In this document: piece by piece, positions 1 through 9,245 of the stretch
Layout: every line of letters begins with the position of its first letter
How positions within the stretch are numbered: position 1 is the first letter of the stretch
NCBI GenBank assembly: GCA_963801035.1
Contig: CAWDDF010000007.1
Coordinates: 496,001 to 560,000 of the forward strand
DNA length: 64,000 bases
DNA from: JACCZX01 sp963801035
GTDB taxonomy: Bacteria; Pseudomonadota; Gammaproteobacteria; Burkholderiales; Burkholderiaceae_F
Reading direction: 5' to 3'
The notes under the pieces: generated by a model
Databases searched by the model: none
What the model was told of the DNA's origin: nothing
What the model saw: only the letters and a program-made list of their open reading frames with translations
Made by a program: the position numbers and the translations under genes

Positions 1-125
1 GACGCCTGCGCAAACTTGCGATGGGACCCGAATACCTGTCCGCTTTTACCGTTGGTGATCAGCTGCTATGGGGCGCTGCGGAGCCGCTGCGGCGGATGCT
101 TCGGCTGTTGCTGAACAGGTTGTAG
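1..125 (+). CDS. asd: Aspartate-semialdehyde dehydrogenase, C-terminal end (partial)
   Basis: The window opens inside a gene whose last 40 codons (reading from base 3, TAG stop at 123-125) encode the C-terminus of the proteobacterial Asd family: the stretches MGPEYLSAFTVGDQLLWGAA and EPLRRMLR match the conserved end of E. coli-type Asd. The enzyme reduces aspartyl phosphate to aspartate semialdehyde in lysine, threonine and methionine synthesis. The asd-fimV-truA order is usual in Burkholderiales, which supports the call. Only the tail is present, so nothing can be said of the catalytic cysteine. The identification rests on C-terminal similarity recalled from the family. Confidence 0.88.
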   Translation, partial: RLRKLAMGPEYLSAFTVGDQLLWGAAEPLRRMLRLLLNRL

Positions 126-208
126 AGAGGTGCGCGAGAGGACCGTGGTATTCGGATTTGAGATCGGCCATGCTGACAAAAAGACGTGAGTTACGGCTAT
201 TTCTAAGC

Positions 209-237
209 TTGCGACGGTAAGTCCATGATGTTATGTT
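209..237 (+). promoter_or_regulatory. Candidate sigma70 promoter for fimV
   Basis: TTGCGA at 209-214 and TATGTT at 232-237 are separated by exactly 17 bases, a fair match to the -35/-10 consensus in the asd-fimV intergenic region. Transcription would begin near 244, downstream of the first possible fimV ATG at 233, which argues for the ATG at 269 as the real start. No experimental support. Confidence 0.4.
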
Positions 238-268
238 CGAAAAACGTTGCATCCCTTCAGGGGGCGGA

Positions 269-3200
269 ATGCCATCCCATAAGAAATTTCCGCGCGCGCC
301 CTTATGGTGCGCGCTTTCACTTGCGCTTGGTCTAACCGTCGTCAGCCCTCAGGCCGACGCTGCGGGGCTCGGTCGCTTGAATGTCACTTCAGGTTTAGGG
401 CAGCCGTTAAGGGCCGAACTCGAGGTCACCTCCGTTGGGCGCGATGAGTTGCCGACGTTGCAGGTGAGGATGGCTCCGCTGGCCGCGTTCAGAGCGGCCA
501 ACCTCGATTTCAATCCTGCGCTGACCAACCTTCGGTTCGCGCTCGACAAGCGGCCCGACGGCGGCTACTTCGTTCGCATCAGTTCAGCGTCGCCCGTCAA
601 TGAACCGTACCTTGATTTGATGGTCGAGTTGACCTGGGCAACCGGCCGCGTGATTCGTGAATACACGGTACTGCTCGATCCGCCCTCGCTGCGCGCCGAT
701 GCGCCAGTAGTGCCGCCCGTAGCGGCCACGTCGACACCGACTGCGCCTTCGGTAGTCCGCCCCGACGACCAGGCCATCGACCGCACCATCGGCTGCCAGC
801 TTCGCCCGGGCCTGGCGACAACTCCGCCCGGAACACCCGCAGCTTCAACGCGGGCGCCGGCCGTCGACTGCTTCGCCGCGGCGCCGACGACCGCACCGCG
901 CTCGACTGCGCCGAGCGAGGGATCTTACGTGGTGAAGTCGGGCGACACGCTGGGCGCCATCGCTGCTCGCAACAAGCCGGCGTCCGTTTCCCTCGATCAG
1001 ATGCTGGTCGCAATGCTGCGCGCCAATCCGGACGCGTTCGTTGCAAAGAATATGAACCGCCTGAAAGCCGGTGCGACGCTGACGATTCCATCCGAATCCG
1101 AGGCATCTGCGCTGACTCAACCAGACGCGCGTCGAGAGGTCGTCGCGCAAAGCGCCGACTTCGCTCAATATAAGAGCCGTCTGGCTCAAGCGGCGGGCTC
1201 GGCTCCGGTGGTCGCAACTGCACCGCCGGCCGCAGCAGGTTCGGGCCGTGTGACGTCGCAGGTGCAGGACAAGTCAGCACCGGTGGCGCCGAAGGGCGAT
1301 CAACTGAAGATCGCTCGTGCCGAGCAGAAGGCGGCAGCTTCGACTGCTGCTGCCGCGAAGGCTGACGAGGCTGCCGCGAAAGCACGTGCAATCCGAGAGG
1401 AACAAGAGCGCGCGGCGCAGCTAAAGAAAACCAACGAGGCTATCCAGAAAGCACTTCAAGTGCAGAGCAAGGCCGGAGCCGCGGCACAGAAACAGGCAGA
1501 AAAGGGCGCGCCAGTTACGGCAACAACGCCTGCTGCCGCGACGCCTCCGCCTGTTGCTGTTGCACCGCCGGCACCGACGCCGGCTCCATCGCCGCCGGCC
1601 ACGACGCCAGGCGTTGCGACCCCGGCACCAGCGCCAGTGGCATCGGTAACACCCCCGAGCGTGCCGCCAACGACCGCCACACCTATCGACAGCAGCAAGG
1701 CGGGCCCGGTAGCGGCAGTCACGCCGCCAGCGACAACGCCTCCGGCGGCGGTTACGCCCGCACCTGTAGTTACTCCAGCGCCGGCGCCTGTCAAGAAATC
1801 GGCGCCACCCCCTGCACCGCCGCGCGAGGAGCCCGGCTTCTTCTCAGATCTTCTCGGCAACACCACGACACTGCTTGGGTTAATTGGCATCGTGGCCTTG
1901 CTTGCAGCGTTGTTCGGGTGGAGCTGGTATCGCAAGCGTAGAGCCGAAAGCGCCGATCGCTTCAAAGATACGGGCGAAGGCGCGCAGGCGAATTCCCTGT
2001 TCGGTGCCACCGGTGGCCAGAGTGTCGATACCGGTACCAGCACTTTCAACTCGAGCTTCATTCCGGCAGCGTCGCAGCTCGACTCGAATGAAGTGGATCC
2101 TGTTGCCGAGGCCGATGTTTATATAGCGTACGGCCGAGAAGAACAGGCGGAAGACATCCTGAAGGAAGCGCTACGGCTCCAGCCCGATCGTCACGCGGTG
2201 CGGGTCAAGTTGATGGAAATCTACGCGCGCCGCGGGGACAAGACATCTTTCATGGCGGTTGCCGAAGAGTTGCGCGATCGCACCGGTGCAACAGGCGAGG
2301 ATTGGGAGCGCGGAGTCAAGCTGGGCCGCACCGTCGATCCAGCGCATGCGATGTTTGCCGGTGTGATGCTCAGTGAGGCGGCCCGCGGCCCGACGACCGG
2401 TTTTCGGCTTGATCCGAACACGAACACGCGAAGCCGTCCCTCGACATTAGGTGGCGGTGCGACCGGAGGACTCGATCTGGGAGGGCTGACCGGCGCAGGA
2501 AGTTCGGTGATGAGCCGCGATACCAACACGAACGTGCCGCCGCTGACGCAGATGGTTGTCGACACGCGCATGGGTGACAGCAAGATGCAGGTCGAGACGA
2601 AGATGCCGGCGGACACGAAGTTGTCCGGTCCGAACACGACGTCCGCACCGACAACGCAGTTCAAAGCGACGCTGCCGGGCTCCGAGCCGCCTCAGAAAAA
2701 CGGCGCTGCGGGCGCGCCGATGACTGGTGCAGCGACGGACTTCGGTTCGCTCGATTTCGATTTGGGTCCCACGCGTATGGGCAATCTTGAGGTCGCAACG
2801 CGGATGCCGGATCTGAACGAACCGTCGCGCGCCGATTCGGAGGTTTTCGCGGCGACGACACCGCAGCGGGCCGAGCCGCCAGCAGTGTCCGATATGGACT
2901 TCGCACTGCCAAAGGAGAAGTACCAGCCGATGGCACCCACCGCGACCGGTGTGGGTGCGATTCCGGACCTCGATCTCAATATTCCGCCACCCACTCGTAT
3001 GCCGGTCCCGCAGTCGACGCGTATGCCCGTGGCTCCGTCCGCAGCGATGGAAGAAGCGCTGTCGCGCCCAACCGTCATTGGTGTCAAGCAGGCTTCCGCA
3101 GTAGGCAGCTTGCCTGATGAGCAGGCCGCAAGATTGACGGCCAACACCGACCAGGCGACCGTACCGCTGATCGATTTCGACTTGTCAGCGGTCAGTCTCG

Positions 3201-3400
3201 ACGCAGCAACGAAACGCGGCGAAACCGAGCCGGGTAGTGCGCTGGCTCAACAAATGGCGACCAAGCTGGACCTCGCACGCGGCTACATCGATCTGGGTGT
3301 CAAGGATGGCGCGCGTGAGTTGCTCGACGAAGTGATGCGCGATGGCACACGTGACCAGCGCCAGGGAGCGGTCGATCTGATCAAGCAAATCGAAAGCTAA
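269..3400 (+). CDS. fimV: FimV/HubP family polar hub protein
   Basis: FimV/HubP proteins are inner-membrane, peptidoglycan-binding scaffolds that organise type IV pili, polar targeting and cAMP signalling. The 1043-residue product has a signal peptide ending near ADA|AGLG, the conserved N-terminal FimV domain (AGLGRLNVTSGLGQPLRAEL), a LysM domain near residues 220-275 (YVVKSGDTLGAIAARN), an Ala/Lys-rich coiled-coil stretch, a long Pro/Ala/Thr linker, one transmembrane helix near 525-550 and a cytoplasmic part with TPR-like helices ending in the FimV C-terminal domain (LDLARGYIDLGVKDGARELL). An in-frame ATG at 233 is possible, but 269 gives a clean signal peptide, a preceding GGGGGCGGA and lies downstream of the candidate promoter. 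The cytoplasmic part carries repeated T(R/K)M motifs. Confidence 0.9.
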   Translation: MPSHKKFPRAPLWCALSLALGLTVVSPQADAAGLGRLNVTSGLGQPLRAELEVTSVGRDELPTLQVRMAPLAAFRAANLDFNPALTNLRFALDKRPDGGYFVRISSASPVNEPYLDLMVELTWATGRVIREYTVLLDPPSLRADAPVVPPVAATSTPTAPSVVRPDDQAIDRTIGCQLRPGLATTPPGTPAASTRAPAVDCFAAAPTTAPRSTAPSEGSYVVKSGDTLGAIAARNKPASVSLDQMLVAMLRANPDAFVAKNMNRLKAGATLTIPSESEASALTQPDARREVVAQSADFAQYKSRLAQAAGSAPVVATAPPAAAGSGRVTSQVQDKSAPVAPKGDQLKIARAEQKAAASTAAAAKADEAAAKARAIREEQERAAQLKKTNEAIQKALQVQSKAGAAAQKQAEKGAPVTATTPAAATPPPVAVAPPAPTPAPSPPATTPGVATPAPAPVASVTPPSVPPTTATPIDSSKAGPVAAVTPPATTPPAAVTPAPVVTPAPAPVKKSAPPPAPPREEPGFFSDLLGNTTTLLGLIGIVALLAALFGWSWYRKRRAESADRFKDTGEGAQANSLFGATGGQSVDTGTSTFNSSFIPAASQLDSNEVDPVAEADVYIAYGREEQAEDILKEALRLQPDRHAVRVKLMEIYARRGDKTSFMAVAEELRDRTGATGEDWERGVKLGRTVDPAHAMFAGVMLSEAARGPTTGFRLDPNTNTRSRPSTLGGGATGGLDLGGLTGAGSSVMSRDTNTNVPPLTQMVVDTRMGDSKMQVETKMPADTKLSGPNTTSAPTTQFKATLPGSEPPQKNGAAGAPMTGAATDFGSLDFDLGPTRMGNLEVATRMPDLNEPSRADSEVFAATTPQRAEPPAVSDMDFALPKEKYQPMAPTATGVGAIPDLDLNIPPPTRMPVPQSTRMPVAPSAAMEEALSRPTVIGVKQASAVGSLPDEQAARLTANTDQATVPLIDFDLSAVSLDAATKRGETEPGSALAQQMATKLDLARGYIDLGVKDGARELLDEVMRDGTRDQRQGAVDLIKQIES

Positions 3401-3404
3401 GACT

Positions 3405-3428
3405 GTGGGCCGGCGCAGGCCGGTCCAC
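3405..3428 (+). terminator. Hairpin between fimV and truA
   Basis: GTGGGCCGGC (3405-3414) pairs with GCCGGTCCAC (3419-3428) through ten pairs including one G-U, around a GCAG loop, just after the fimV stop. It is followed by CGTTTCTTCC rather than a clean T run, so it may be a weak terminator or a processing or stability hairpin. Confidence 0.4.
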
Positions 3429-3439
3429 CGTTTCTTCCG

Positions 3440-4264
3440 ATGCGCATCGCGCTCGGCATTGAATACGACGGCGCGACGTTTACCGGCTGGCAAACCCAAA
3501 CCGGCGGGCGCGGCGTGCAGGACACGGTGGAATACGCGCTGGCGCAGATCGCTGGCAATGAGATCTCCACCATCTGTGCGGGTCGAACCGACTCCGGAGT
3601 GCACGCACTCGATCAGGTTATTCACTTCGACACGAATGCCACTCGGCCACTGACCGCTTGGGTGCGCGGGGTCAACCGGTTTCTTCCGTCGTCAGTGGCA
3701 GTTCAGTGGGCGAGGGCGGTGGGGATTGACTTTCACGCCCGCTACGGCGCACGCCGCCGCCGCTATGACTACTGGATATTCAATGCGCCGGTGCGATCGG
3801 CACTAGCGCATGCACGCGCCGGCTGGGTGTTTAGACCGCTTGATGAGAAGACGATGCGGCAGGCGGCGGCGCACTTGATTGGCCGCCACGACTTCACGTC
3901 GTTTCGGTCAGCCGAGTGCCAGGCGGCCACGCCGGTGCGACACATTGACGAGCTAGCTGTCGACCGAATCGGACCTCTGATTCGCATTAGCATCAGCGCG
4001 AATGCTTTCCTGCATCACATGGTGCGCAACATCGTCGGGGCACTGGTCTACGTTGGCGTCGGCAGGCGTCCGCGCGATTGGATCAGCGACTTGCTGCTCG
4101 CATGCGACAGGACTTCGGGTGCACCGACCTTTGCGGCAGCGGGGCTGTATCTTGCAAGGGTCGAGTACGATCCTGCGTTGTGCCTGCCGGCTCCTGCGGT
4201 GGCTAACCCAGTTTGGATTAATGCGTACACGAATCAAGATTTGCGGGCTGACACGGGAAGCTGA
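3440..4264 (+). CDS. truA: tRNA pseudouridine(38-40) synthase TruA
   Basis: TruA converts uridines 38, 39 and 40 in the tRNA anticodon arm to pseudouridine. The 274-residue product is close to the usual family length. It begins MRIALGIEYDGATFTGWQ, and carries the catalytic aspartate motif GRTDSGVHA near residues 48-56 and the conserved C-terminal block FLHHMVRNIVGALVYVG. The 3' end overlaps the trpF start by 44 bases in another frame, so the last dozen residues are not family-conserved. Position between fimV and trpF is the standard betaproteobacterial arrangement, suggesting one transcription unit with the trp genes. Confidence 0.96.
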   Translation: MRIALGIEYDGATFTGWQTQTGGRGVQDTVEYALAQIAGNEISTICAGRTDSGVHALDQVIHFDTNATRPLTAWVRGVNRFLPSSVAVQWARAVGIDFHARYGARRRRYDYWIFNAPVRSALAHARAGWVFRPLDEKTMRQAAAHLIGRHDFTSFRSAECQAATPVRHIDELAVDRIGPLIRISISANAFLHHMVRNIVGALVYVGVGRRPRDWISDLLLACDRTSGAPTFAAAGLYLARVEYDPALCLPAPAVANPVWINAYTNQDLRADTGS

Positions 4265-4847
4265 TGTAGCCGCTGCTGTCGCGGCCGGCGCCGACGCGAT
4301 CGGATTCGTCTGTTACCCGAAAAGTCCGCGTTATGTCCCGCCGATTCGTTTGCGCGCGCTGGGCCGCGAGGTCGGCGTATTCGCATCGCCGGTGTTGTTG
4401 TTTGTGAATGCCGCTTCCGACCTGATCGAAGGCGCGCTCGAAATGATGCCGAATGCGCTGCTGCAATTTCACGGTAATGAACACGAACCCGCGTGTAACC
4501 GCTACCAGCGTCCGTATATCCGGTCGGTCCCAATGACCGATCAGACCGACCTGAGCCTTTTCGAAACCGAGTTTGCATCGGCCGCTGCGCTGCTGGTCGA
4601 TGCTCCGACCGATGACTTCGGCGGCAGTGGACAGACGTTCAACTGGTCGCGCCTGCCGAAGCAGCGCGGCAAGCCGCTGGTGCTGGCCGGCGGCCTGAAC
4701 GTTGATAACGTTGCTGCTGCGATTGCTGAAGTACGCCCGTACGCAGTCGATGTCAGTAGCGGCGTCGAACAGCAGCCGGGCAGAAAGAGCACGGCGAAGA
4801 TTGAAGAATTCATTGCGGCGGTACGCCGCGCCGATCAACGCGCATGA
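4221..4847 (+). CDS. trpF: Phosphoribosylanthranilate isomerase
   Basis: TrpF isomerises phosphoribosylanthranilate to CdRP in tryptophan synthesis. The start is the ATG at 4221, giving MRTRIKICGLTREADVAAAV with the catalytic cysteine in KICGL at residues 6-10; the reading frame is open further upstream inside truA, but family members start here. Further family marks are DAIGFVCYPKSPRYV, VLAGGLNVDNV and the phosphate-binding VDVSSGVE near the C-terminus. The product is 208 residues, normal for stand-alone TrpF. It overlaps truA by 44 bases and trpB by four (ATGA), which implies translational coupling. Confidence 0.95.
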   Translation: MRTRIKICGLTREADVAAAVAAGADAIGFVCYPKSPRYVPPIRLRALGREVGVFASPVLLFVNAASDLIEGALEMMPNALLQFHGNEHEPACNRYQRPYIRSVPMTDQTDLSLFETEFASAAALLVDAPTDDFGGSGQTFNWSRLPKQRGKPLVLAGGLNVDNVAAAIAEVRPYAVDVSSGVEQQPGRKSTAKIEEFIAAVRRADQRA

Positions 4848-6043
4848 AGCCGTACGATCTCCCGGACGCACGCGGTCACTTCGGGCCTTACGGCGGAATC
4901 TTCGTCGCCGAGACACTGATGCACGCGCTCGACGAGCTGCGCTCGGCGTATTTGAAGTATCAGCACGATCCGGAGTTCGTCGCTGAATTTCAGCATGAGC
5001 TCAAGCACTTCGTTGGCCGCCCAAGCCCGATCTACCATGCCCGCCGCTGGTCGGAGCTGCTGGGAGGGGCGCAAATTTATTTGAAGCGTGAGGACCTGAA
5101 TCACACCGGCGCACACAAGATCAACAACACAGTCGGTCAGGCGCTGCTCGCGAAACGCATGCGTAAGCCCCGCGTGATAGCGGAGACCGGGGCCGGGCAG
5201 CATGGTGTGGCGACCGCAACGGTAGCCGCCCGCTATGCGATGGAATGCGTGGTTTATATGGGTGAGGAGGACATGGTGCGGCAGGCCGCCAATGTCTATC
5301 GCATGAAGCTATTGGGCGCGACGGTAGTGCCGGTCAGCAGCGGCAGCCGCACGCTGAAAGACGCGCTGAACGAAGCGATGCGCGACTGGGTCACCAATAT
5401 CGAAAATACCTTCTACATCATTGGAACCGTCGCGGGCCCGCATCCGTATCCGATGATGGTGCGCGATTTCAATTCGGTGGTAGGCAAGGAATGCCTCGAG
5501 CAGATGCCGGAGATTGCAGGACGGCAGCCCGATGCGGTGATTGCGTGCGTCGGTGGTGGCAGCAACGCGATGGGAATCTTTTACGACTACATCGGGCACA
5601 AGGATGTGAAGCTGATCGGGGTTGAAGCTGCGGGCGAAGGACTCGCGAGCATGCGCCATGCGGCAAGCCTGCAGTGCGGTGTACCCGGCGTGCTGCACGG
5701 TAATAGAACCTACTTGCTGCAAAATGACGACGGCCAGATCATGGAGACGCACTCAGTCAGCGCCGGGCTCGATTACCCCGGCGTAGGCCCCGAGCATGCA
5801 TGGCTGAAGGACGAGCACCGTGCCGAATACGTCGGCGCCACCGACGAAGAAGCGCTGAAGGCGTTCCATGATTGTTGCCGGATCGAAGGGATTATTCCGG
5901 CGCTTGAATCGAGCCACGCGCTGGCATACGCGACCCGCCTGGCGCCGACGTTGTCGGAGGATGCGATTCTGCTGGTCAATCTGTCGGGTCGCGGTGACAA
6001 GGACTTGCATATCGTCGCCGACCGACAAGGCATGAGATTCTGA
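4844..6043 (+). CDS. trpB: Tryptophan synthase beta subunit
   Basis: TrpB condenses indole with L-serine to make tryptophan, using PLP, in the alpha2-beta2 complex with TrpA. The 399-residue protein shows the PLP-lysine motif HTGAHKINN near residue 90, the glycine-rich phosphate loop CVGGGSNAMGIF and the conserved HSVSAGLDYPGVGPEH. It starts inside the trpF stop (ATGA) and its TGA stop shares one base with the trpA ATG, the usual tight coupling for subunits made in equal amounts. Confidence 0.98.
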   Translation: MKPYDLPDARGHFGPYGGIFVAETLMHALDELRSAYLKYQHDPEFVAEFQHELKHFVGRPSPIYHARRWSELLGGAQIYLKREDLNHTGAHKINNTVGQALLAKRMRKPRVIAETGAGQHGVATATVAARYAMECVVYMGEEDMVRQAANVYRMKLLGATVVPVSSGSRTLKDALNEAMRDWVTNIENTFYIIGTVAGPHPYPMMVRDFNSVVGKECLEQMPEIAGRQPDAVIACVGGGSNAMGIFYDYIGHKDVKLIGVEAAGEGLASMRHAASLQCGVPGVLHGNRTYLLQNDDGQIMETHSVSAGLDYPGVGPEHAWLKDEHRAEYVGATDEEALKAFHDCCRIEGIIPALESSHALAYATRLAPTLSEDAILLVNLSGRGDKDLHIVADRQGMRF

Positions 6044-6861
6044 TGTCGCGCATCGCGGGCCGCTTCAGCGAGTTGCGCAGTCGGGGGCGCAAGGGTCTGA
6101 TTGCGTACATATGTGCCGGGGATCCGTCGCGCGCATCAACGGTGCCGTTGTTGCACGCGTTGTCGCGCGCGGGCGCCGATGTCATCGAGGTTGGCGTTCC
6201 CTTTTCGGATCCGATGGCCGATGGACCCGTGATCCAGCGAGCTGCCGAGCGTGCAATTCGCAACGGCGTCGGACTGAAGGACACGATCGCATTGGTCGCC
6301 GAGTTTCGCCGGTTGGACACGGCCACGCCGATTGTTCTGATGGGATACGCCAATCCTGTCGAGCGCATGGGGCGCACCCAGTTTGCGCATGCCGCGCAGA
6401 CAGCAGGCGTCGACGGTGTAATCGTGGTCGACTATCCGCCGGAGGAAGCGGTTGAATCGTCGGGCCAATTGAGGGCGGCCGGCATCGATCCGATTTTTTT
6501 GGTGACGCCGACGACGACCGACGCGCGAATCGCGGCGATCGCGGCGCAGGCCGCCGGATTTTTGTATTACGTCAGCTTGAAAGGCATCACCGGTGCCGCG
6601 CACCTCGACGTAGGTGCGGTGGCGTCGCGGTTACCCATGATTCGTCGCTATACCGGCCTGCCGGTGGCGGTAGGCTTTGGAATTCGTGATGCAGCAACAG
6701 CGAAAGCGGTGGCTCAAGTGGCCGATGCAATCGTGATCGGCTCGCGGATCATTGAGGAGATGGAGGCGGTTTCTGTTGAGCAGGCGGTGCAGGCTGCCGA
6801 GAAATTCGTCGCTGATATTCGAATCGCGATCGACAACGCGCCGGTCGTACGCGCTGCTTAG
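6043..6861 (+). CDS. trpA: Tryptophan synthase alpha subunit
   Basis: TrpA cleaves indole-3-glycerol phosphate to indole, which is channelled to TrpB. The 272-residue (beta/alpha)8 barrel has the signature VIEVGVPFSDPMADGPVIQR containing the catalytic Glu and Asp, the loop FLYYVSLKGITGA and the phosphate-binding VGFGIRD. It overlaps the trpB stop by one base (TGATG). The 171 bases after its stop hold no recognisable gene; accD follows. Confidence 0.97.
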   Translation: MSRIAGRFSELRSRGRKGLIAYICAGDPSRASTVPLLHALSRAGADVIEVGVPFSDPMADGPVIQRAAERAIRNGVGLKDTIALVAEFRRLDTATPIVLMGYANPVERMGRTQFAHAAQTAGVDGVIVVDYPPEEAVESSGQLRAAGIDPIFLVTPTTTDARIAAIAAQAAGFLYYVSLKGITGAAHLDVGAVASRLPMIRRYTGLPVAVGFGIRDAATAKAVAQVADAIVIGSRIIEEMEAVSVEQAVQAAEKFVADIRIAIDNAPVVRAA

Positions 6862-7032
6862 TCCAGTGAAACCGCCGAAATGCACGCCCGCTCGTCAGCG
6901 CCTCGCCGCGCGGGGCGTCGTTGCAAATGCTCGCCATAGTGCGCGATATGTCTGTGCTTTGCGCCTAGCCCGGCGCGCCGCTGCGCCGCCGCTCGGGCGC
7001 GATTTGACGGTTTCACTGAACTGGGAAAACTG

Positions 7033-7905
7033 ATGAGCTGGATCGACAAGATTTTGCCGCCTCGCATCAAGCGCGAAGAGGGTGCTGCGCGCAAGACAGT
7101 TCCCGAAGGCCTATGGACAAAGTGCCCGGGCTGCGAGGCAGTTCTGTACACGGCTGAGCTGCAGAAGACTTTGTTTGTCTGCCCCAAGTGCGCTCAGCAC
7201 ATGCGCATCGGCGCACGAGCGCGGTTGGACGCACTGCTCGACGCCGAGGGCCGATACGAGATCGGACAGGAGATCCTTCCGGTCGACGCTCTGAAATTTC
7301 GTGACAGCCGTAAATATCCGGAGCGCCTTCAGCAGGCGATCGAAGACACCGGCGAGACCGACGCGCTGATTGTGATCGGTGGCTCGATTCGAGCGCTGCC
7401 TGTCGTGGTCGCCTGTTTCGAATTCGAGTTCATGGGCGGCTCGATGGGTTCAGTGGTCGGCGAACGCTTCGTGCGTGGTGTGCAAACGGCGATCGAACAA
7501 AAGGTGCCCTTCATTTGCATCACATCCACCGGCGGTGCGCGTATGCAGGAAGGATTGCTCTCGCTGTTGCAAATGGCCAAAACCACGGCAATGATCGCGC
7601 GCCTCGCCGACGCGAAGCTGCCGTTTATCAGCGTGTTGGCCGACCCGACCATGGGCGGAGTGTCGGCGAGCTTTGCCTTCATGGGCGATGTAGTAATCGC
7701 CGAGCCAAAAGCGTTGATCGGCTTTGCGGGGCCGCGCGTGATCGAGCAGACCGTGCGTGAAACGCTACCCGAGGGCTTTCAGCGCTCGGAGTTTTTGCTC
7801 ACCAAGGGGGCGATCGACATGATCGTGGATCGGCGCCAGATGCGCGACGAGATTGCTCAGCTGCTGGCCTTACTGCAGCGACAACCAGCGGAAGCATTGT
7901 CGTAA
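7033..7905 (+). CDS. accD: Acetyl-CoA carboxylase carboxyltransferase beta subunit
   Basis: AccD is the zinc-bearing half of the carboxyltransferase that transfers CO2 from biotin to acetyl-CoA, the first step of fatty acid synthesis. The 290-residue product begins MSWIDKILPPRIK and carries the four-cysteine zinc ribbon (CPGC near residue 34 and CPKC near 53), followed by the crotonase-type core with ITSTGGARMQEG and DPTMGGVSASFA. Length and ending (LLALLQRQPAEALS) fit the family. The stop is at the point where the folC frame must begin. Confidence 0.97.
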   Translation: MSWIDKILPPRIKREEGAARKTVPEGLWTKCPGCEAVLYTAELQKTLFVCPKCAQHMRIGARARLDALLDAEGRYEIGQEILPVDALKFRDSRKYPERLQQAIEDTGETDALIVIGGSIRALPVVVACFEFEFMGGSMGSVVGERFVRGVQTAIEQKVPFICITSTGGARMQEGLLSLLQMAKTTAMIARLADAKLPFISVLADPTMGGVSASFAFMGDVVIAEPKALIGFAGPRVIEQTVRETLPEGFQRSEFLLTKGAIDMIVDRRQMRDEIAQLLALLQRQPAEALS

Positions 7906-9222
7906 CGAACGCGGCAGAATCTTCGATCGACAGTTGGCTTGCCCGCATCGAACGGCTGCACGCCAAGCCGATCGATCTTGGCCTGGATCGGGTACGGCGG
8001 GTTGCGGATCGTCTCGGTCTGCGGCTGGACGTTCCGACGATCATTGTGGCCGGTACCAATGGCAAGGGCTCGACGTGCGCGATGCTGGATTCGATGCTGC
8101 GCTCCGCCGGCTACCGCGTTGGCCTGTATACCTCGCCGCACCTGCTGCGGTTCAACGAGCGCGCGCGAATCGATGGCATCGACGCCGACGACGACGCACT
8201 AATTGCCCAGTTCGAAGCCGTCGAGCAAGCTCGCGCCGAGACGACGCTCACCTACTTCGAATACACGACGCTGGCGATCCTCCGTTTGTTTTCGCAGTCG
8301 AAACTCGACGCGGCCGTGCTGGAGGTCGGGCTCGGAGGTCGACTCGATGCGGTCAACATCGTCGATGCCGACGTTTCGATCGTGACGTCGGTAGCCATCG
8401 ATCATGTCGACTACCTCGGCGCGACTCGAGAACTGATTGGATTGGAAAAGGCGCACGTTTATCGCGCGGGACGGCCAGCGATATGCAGCGATCCTGAGCC
8501 TCCGCAATCGTTGCTCGATCATGCTGCAAGCTATTGGTGCGGACCTGTGGCGATTCGGTCGCGACTTCAACTATCAAGGAGATCGACAGCAATGGGCGTA
8601 CGCCGGCCGTCATTTGCGACGCGCGAGTCTTCCGTATCCGGCATTGCGGGGCGCCAATCAGCTGCTGAACGCGTCTGGCGCGCTTGCGGCGCTCGAGGCA
8701 CTCGCGACGAAGCTTCCTGTGTCACAACAGGCGGTGCGTCAGGGGCTACTGACTGTGCAGCTTCCGGCGCGATTTCAAGTTCTGCCCGGCAGGCCAGCGA
8801 TCGTTCTTGACGTTGCGCACAATCCGCACGCTGCCGCAGTGCTCGCGGAAAACCTCGACATGATGGGTTTTTATCCGCAGACACATGGCGTATTCGGCAT
8901 GTTGAATGACAAGGACATCGGCGGAGTGGCTGCGAGAGTCGGCGACCGAGTTGACCACTGGTATGTCGGACCGACGGCGGGGGCGCGGGGCGCATCTGCT
9001 GCCAGTATGGCGCGGCAGATCAAAGCGGTAATACCCGCCGCCTCGGTCAGCGAGCATGCGAGCGTTGCTGACGCGCTCGCTTCAGCGCGAGAGCACGCGA
9101 ACGCCGATGATAGAATTTTGGCGTTCGGTTCTTTCGTTTCTGTGGCTGAAGTGATGCGCACAATGGCCGAGACGAGCGCAACTGTCGAAAACATCGCTTC
9201 ACACAGAGCACCATTGCAGTAG
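7902..9222 (+). CDS. folC: Bifunctional folylpolyglutamate/dihydrofolate synthase (frameshifted, start unresolved)
   Basis: FolC adds glutamate to dihydropteroate or folates in an ATP-dependent ligase reaction. The Mur-ligase-type ATP loop VAGTNGKGST, YTSPHLLRFNER and VLEVGLGGRLDAVN lie in one frame up to about LLDHA (near 8521); the rest (QAIGADLWRFGRDF, VLDVAHNPHAAA to the C-terminus) is in the next frame. One extra base near 8521-8530 explains this. The N-terminal residues SSIDSWLARIERLHAKP are in frame upstream of base 8046, but no ATG, GTG or TTG opens them. The codon at 7902 is GTA overlapping the accD TAA; GTGA would be the usual overlap, so a base error there is possible. The coordinates assume that start. 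Confidence 0.85.
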
Positions 9223-9245
9223 CGCCAGTCCCGCACGGAGTATTC

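Noticed and set aside
1456..2061. Long antisense open frames inside fimV
   Set aside because: They mirror the GC-rich codon pattern of fimV and have low-complexity Gly/Ala/Thr content with no family resemblance.
6862..7032. Possible small gene between trpA and accD
   Set aside because: The 171 bases have a frame that is only the tail of a trpA shadow; no ribosome site or conserved product is seen.
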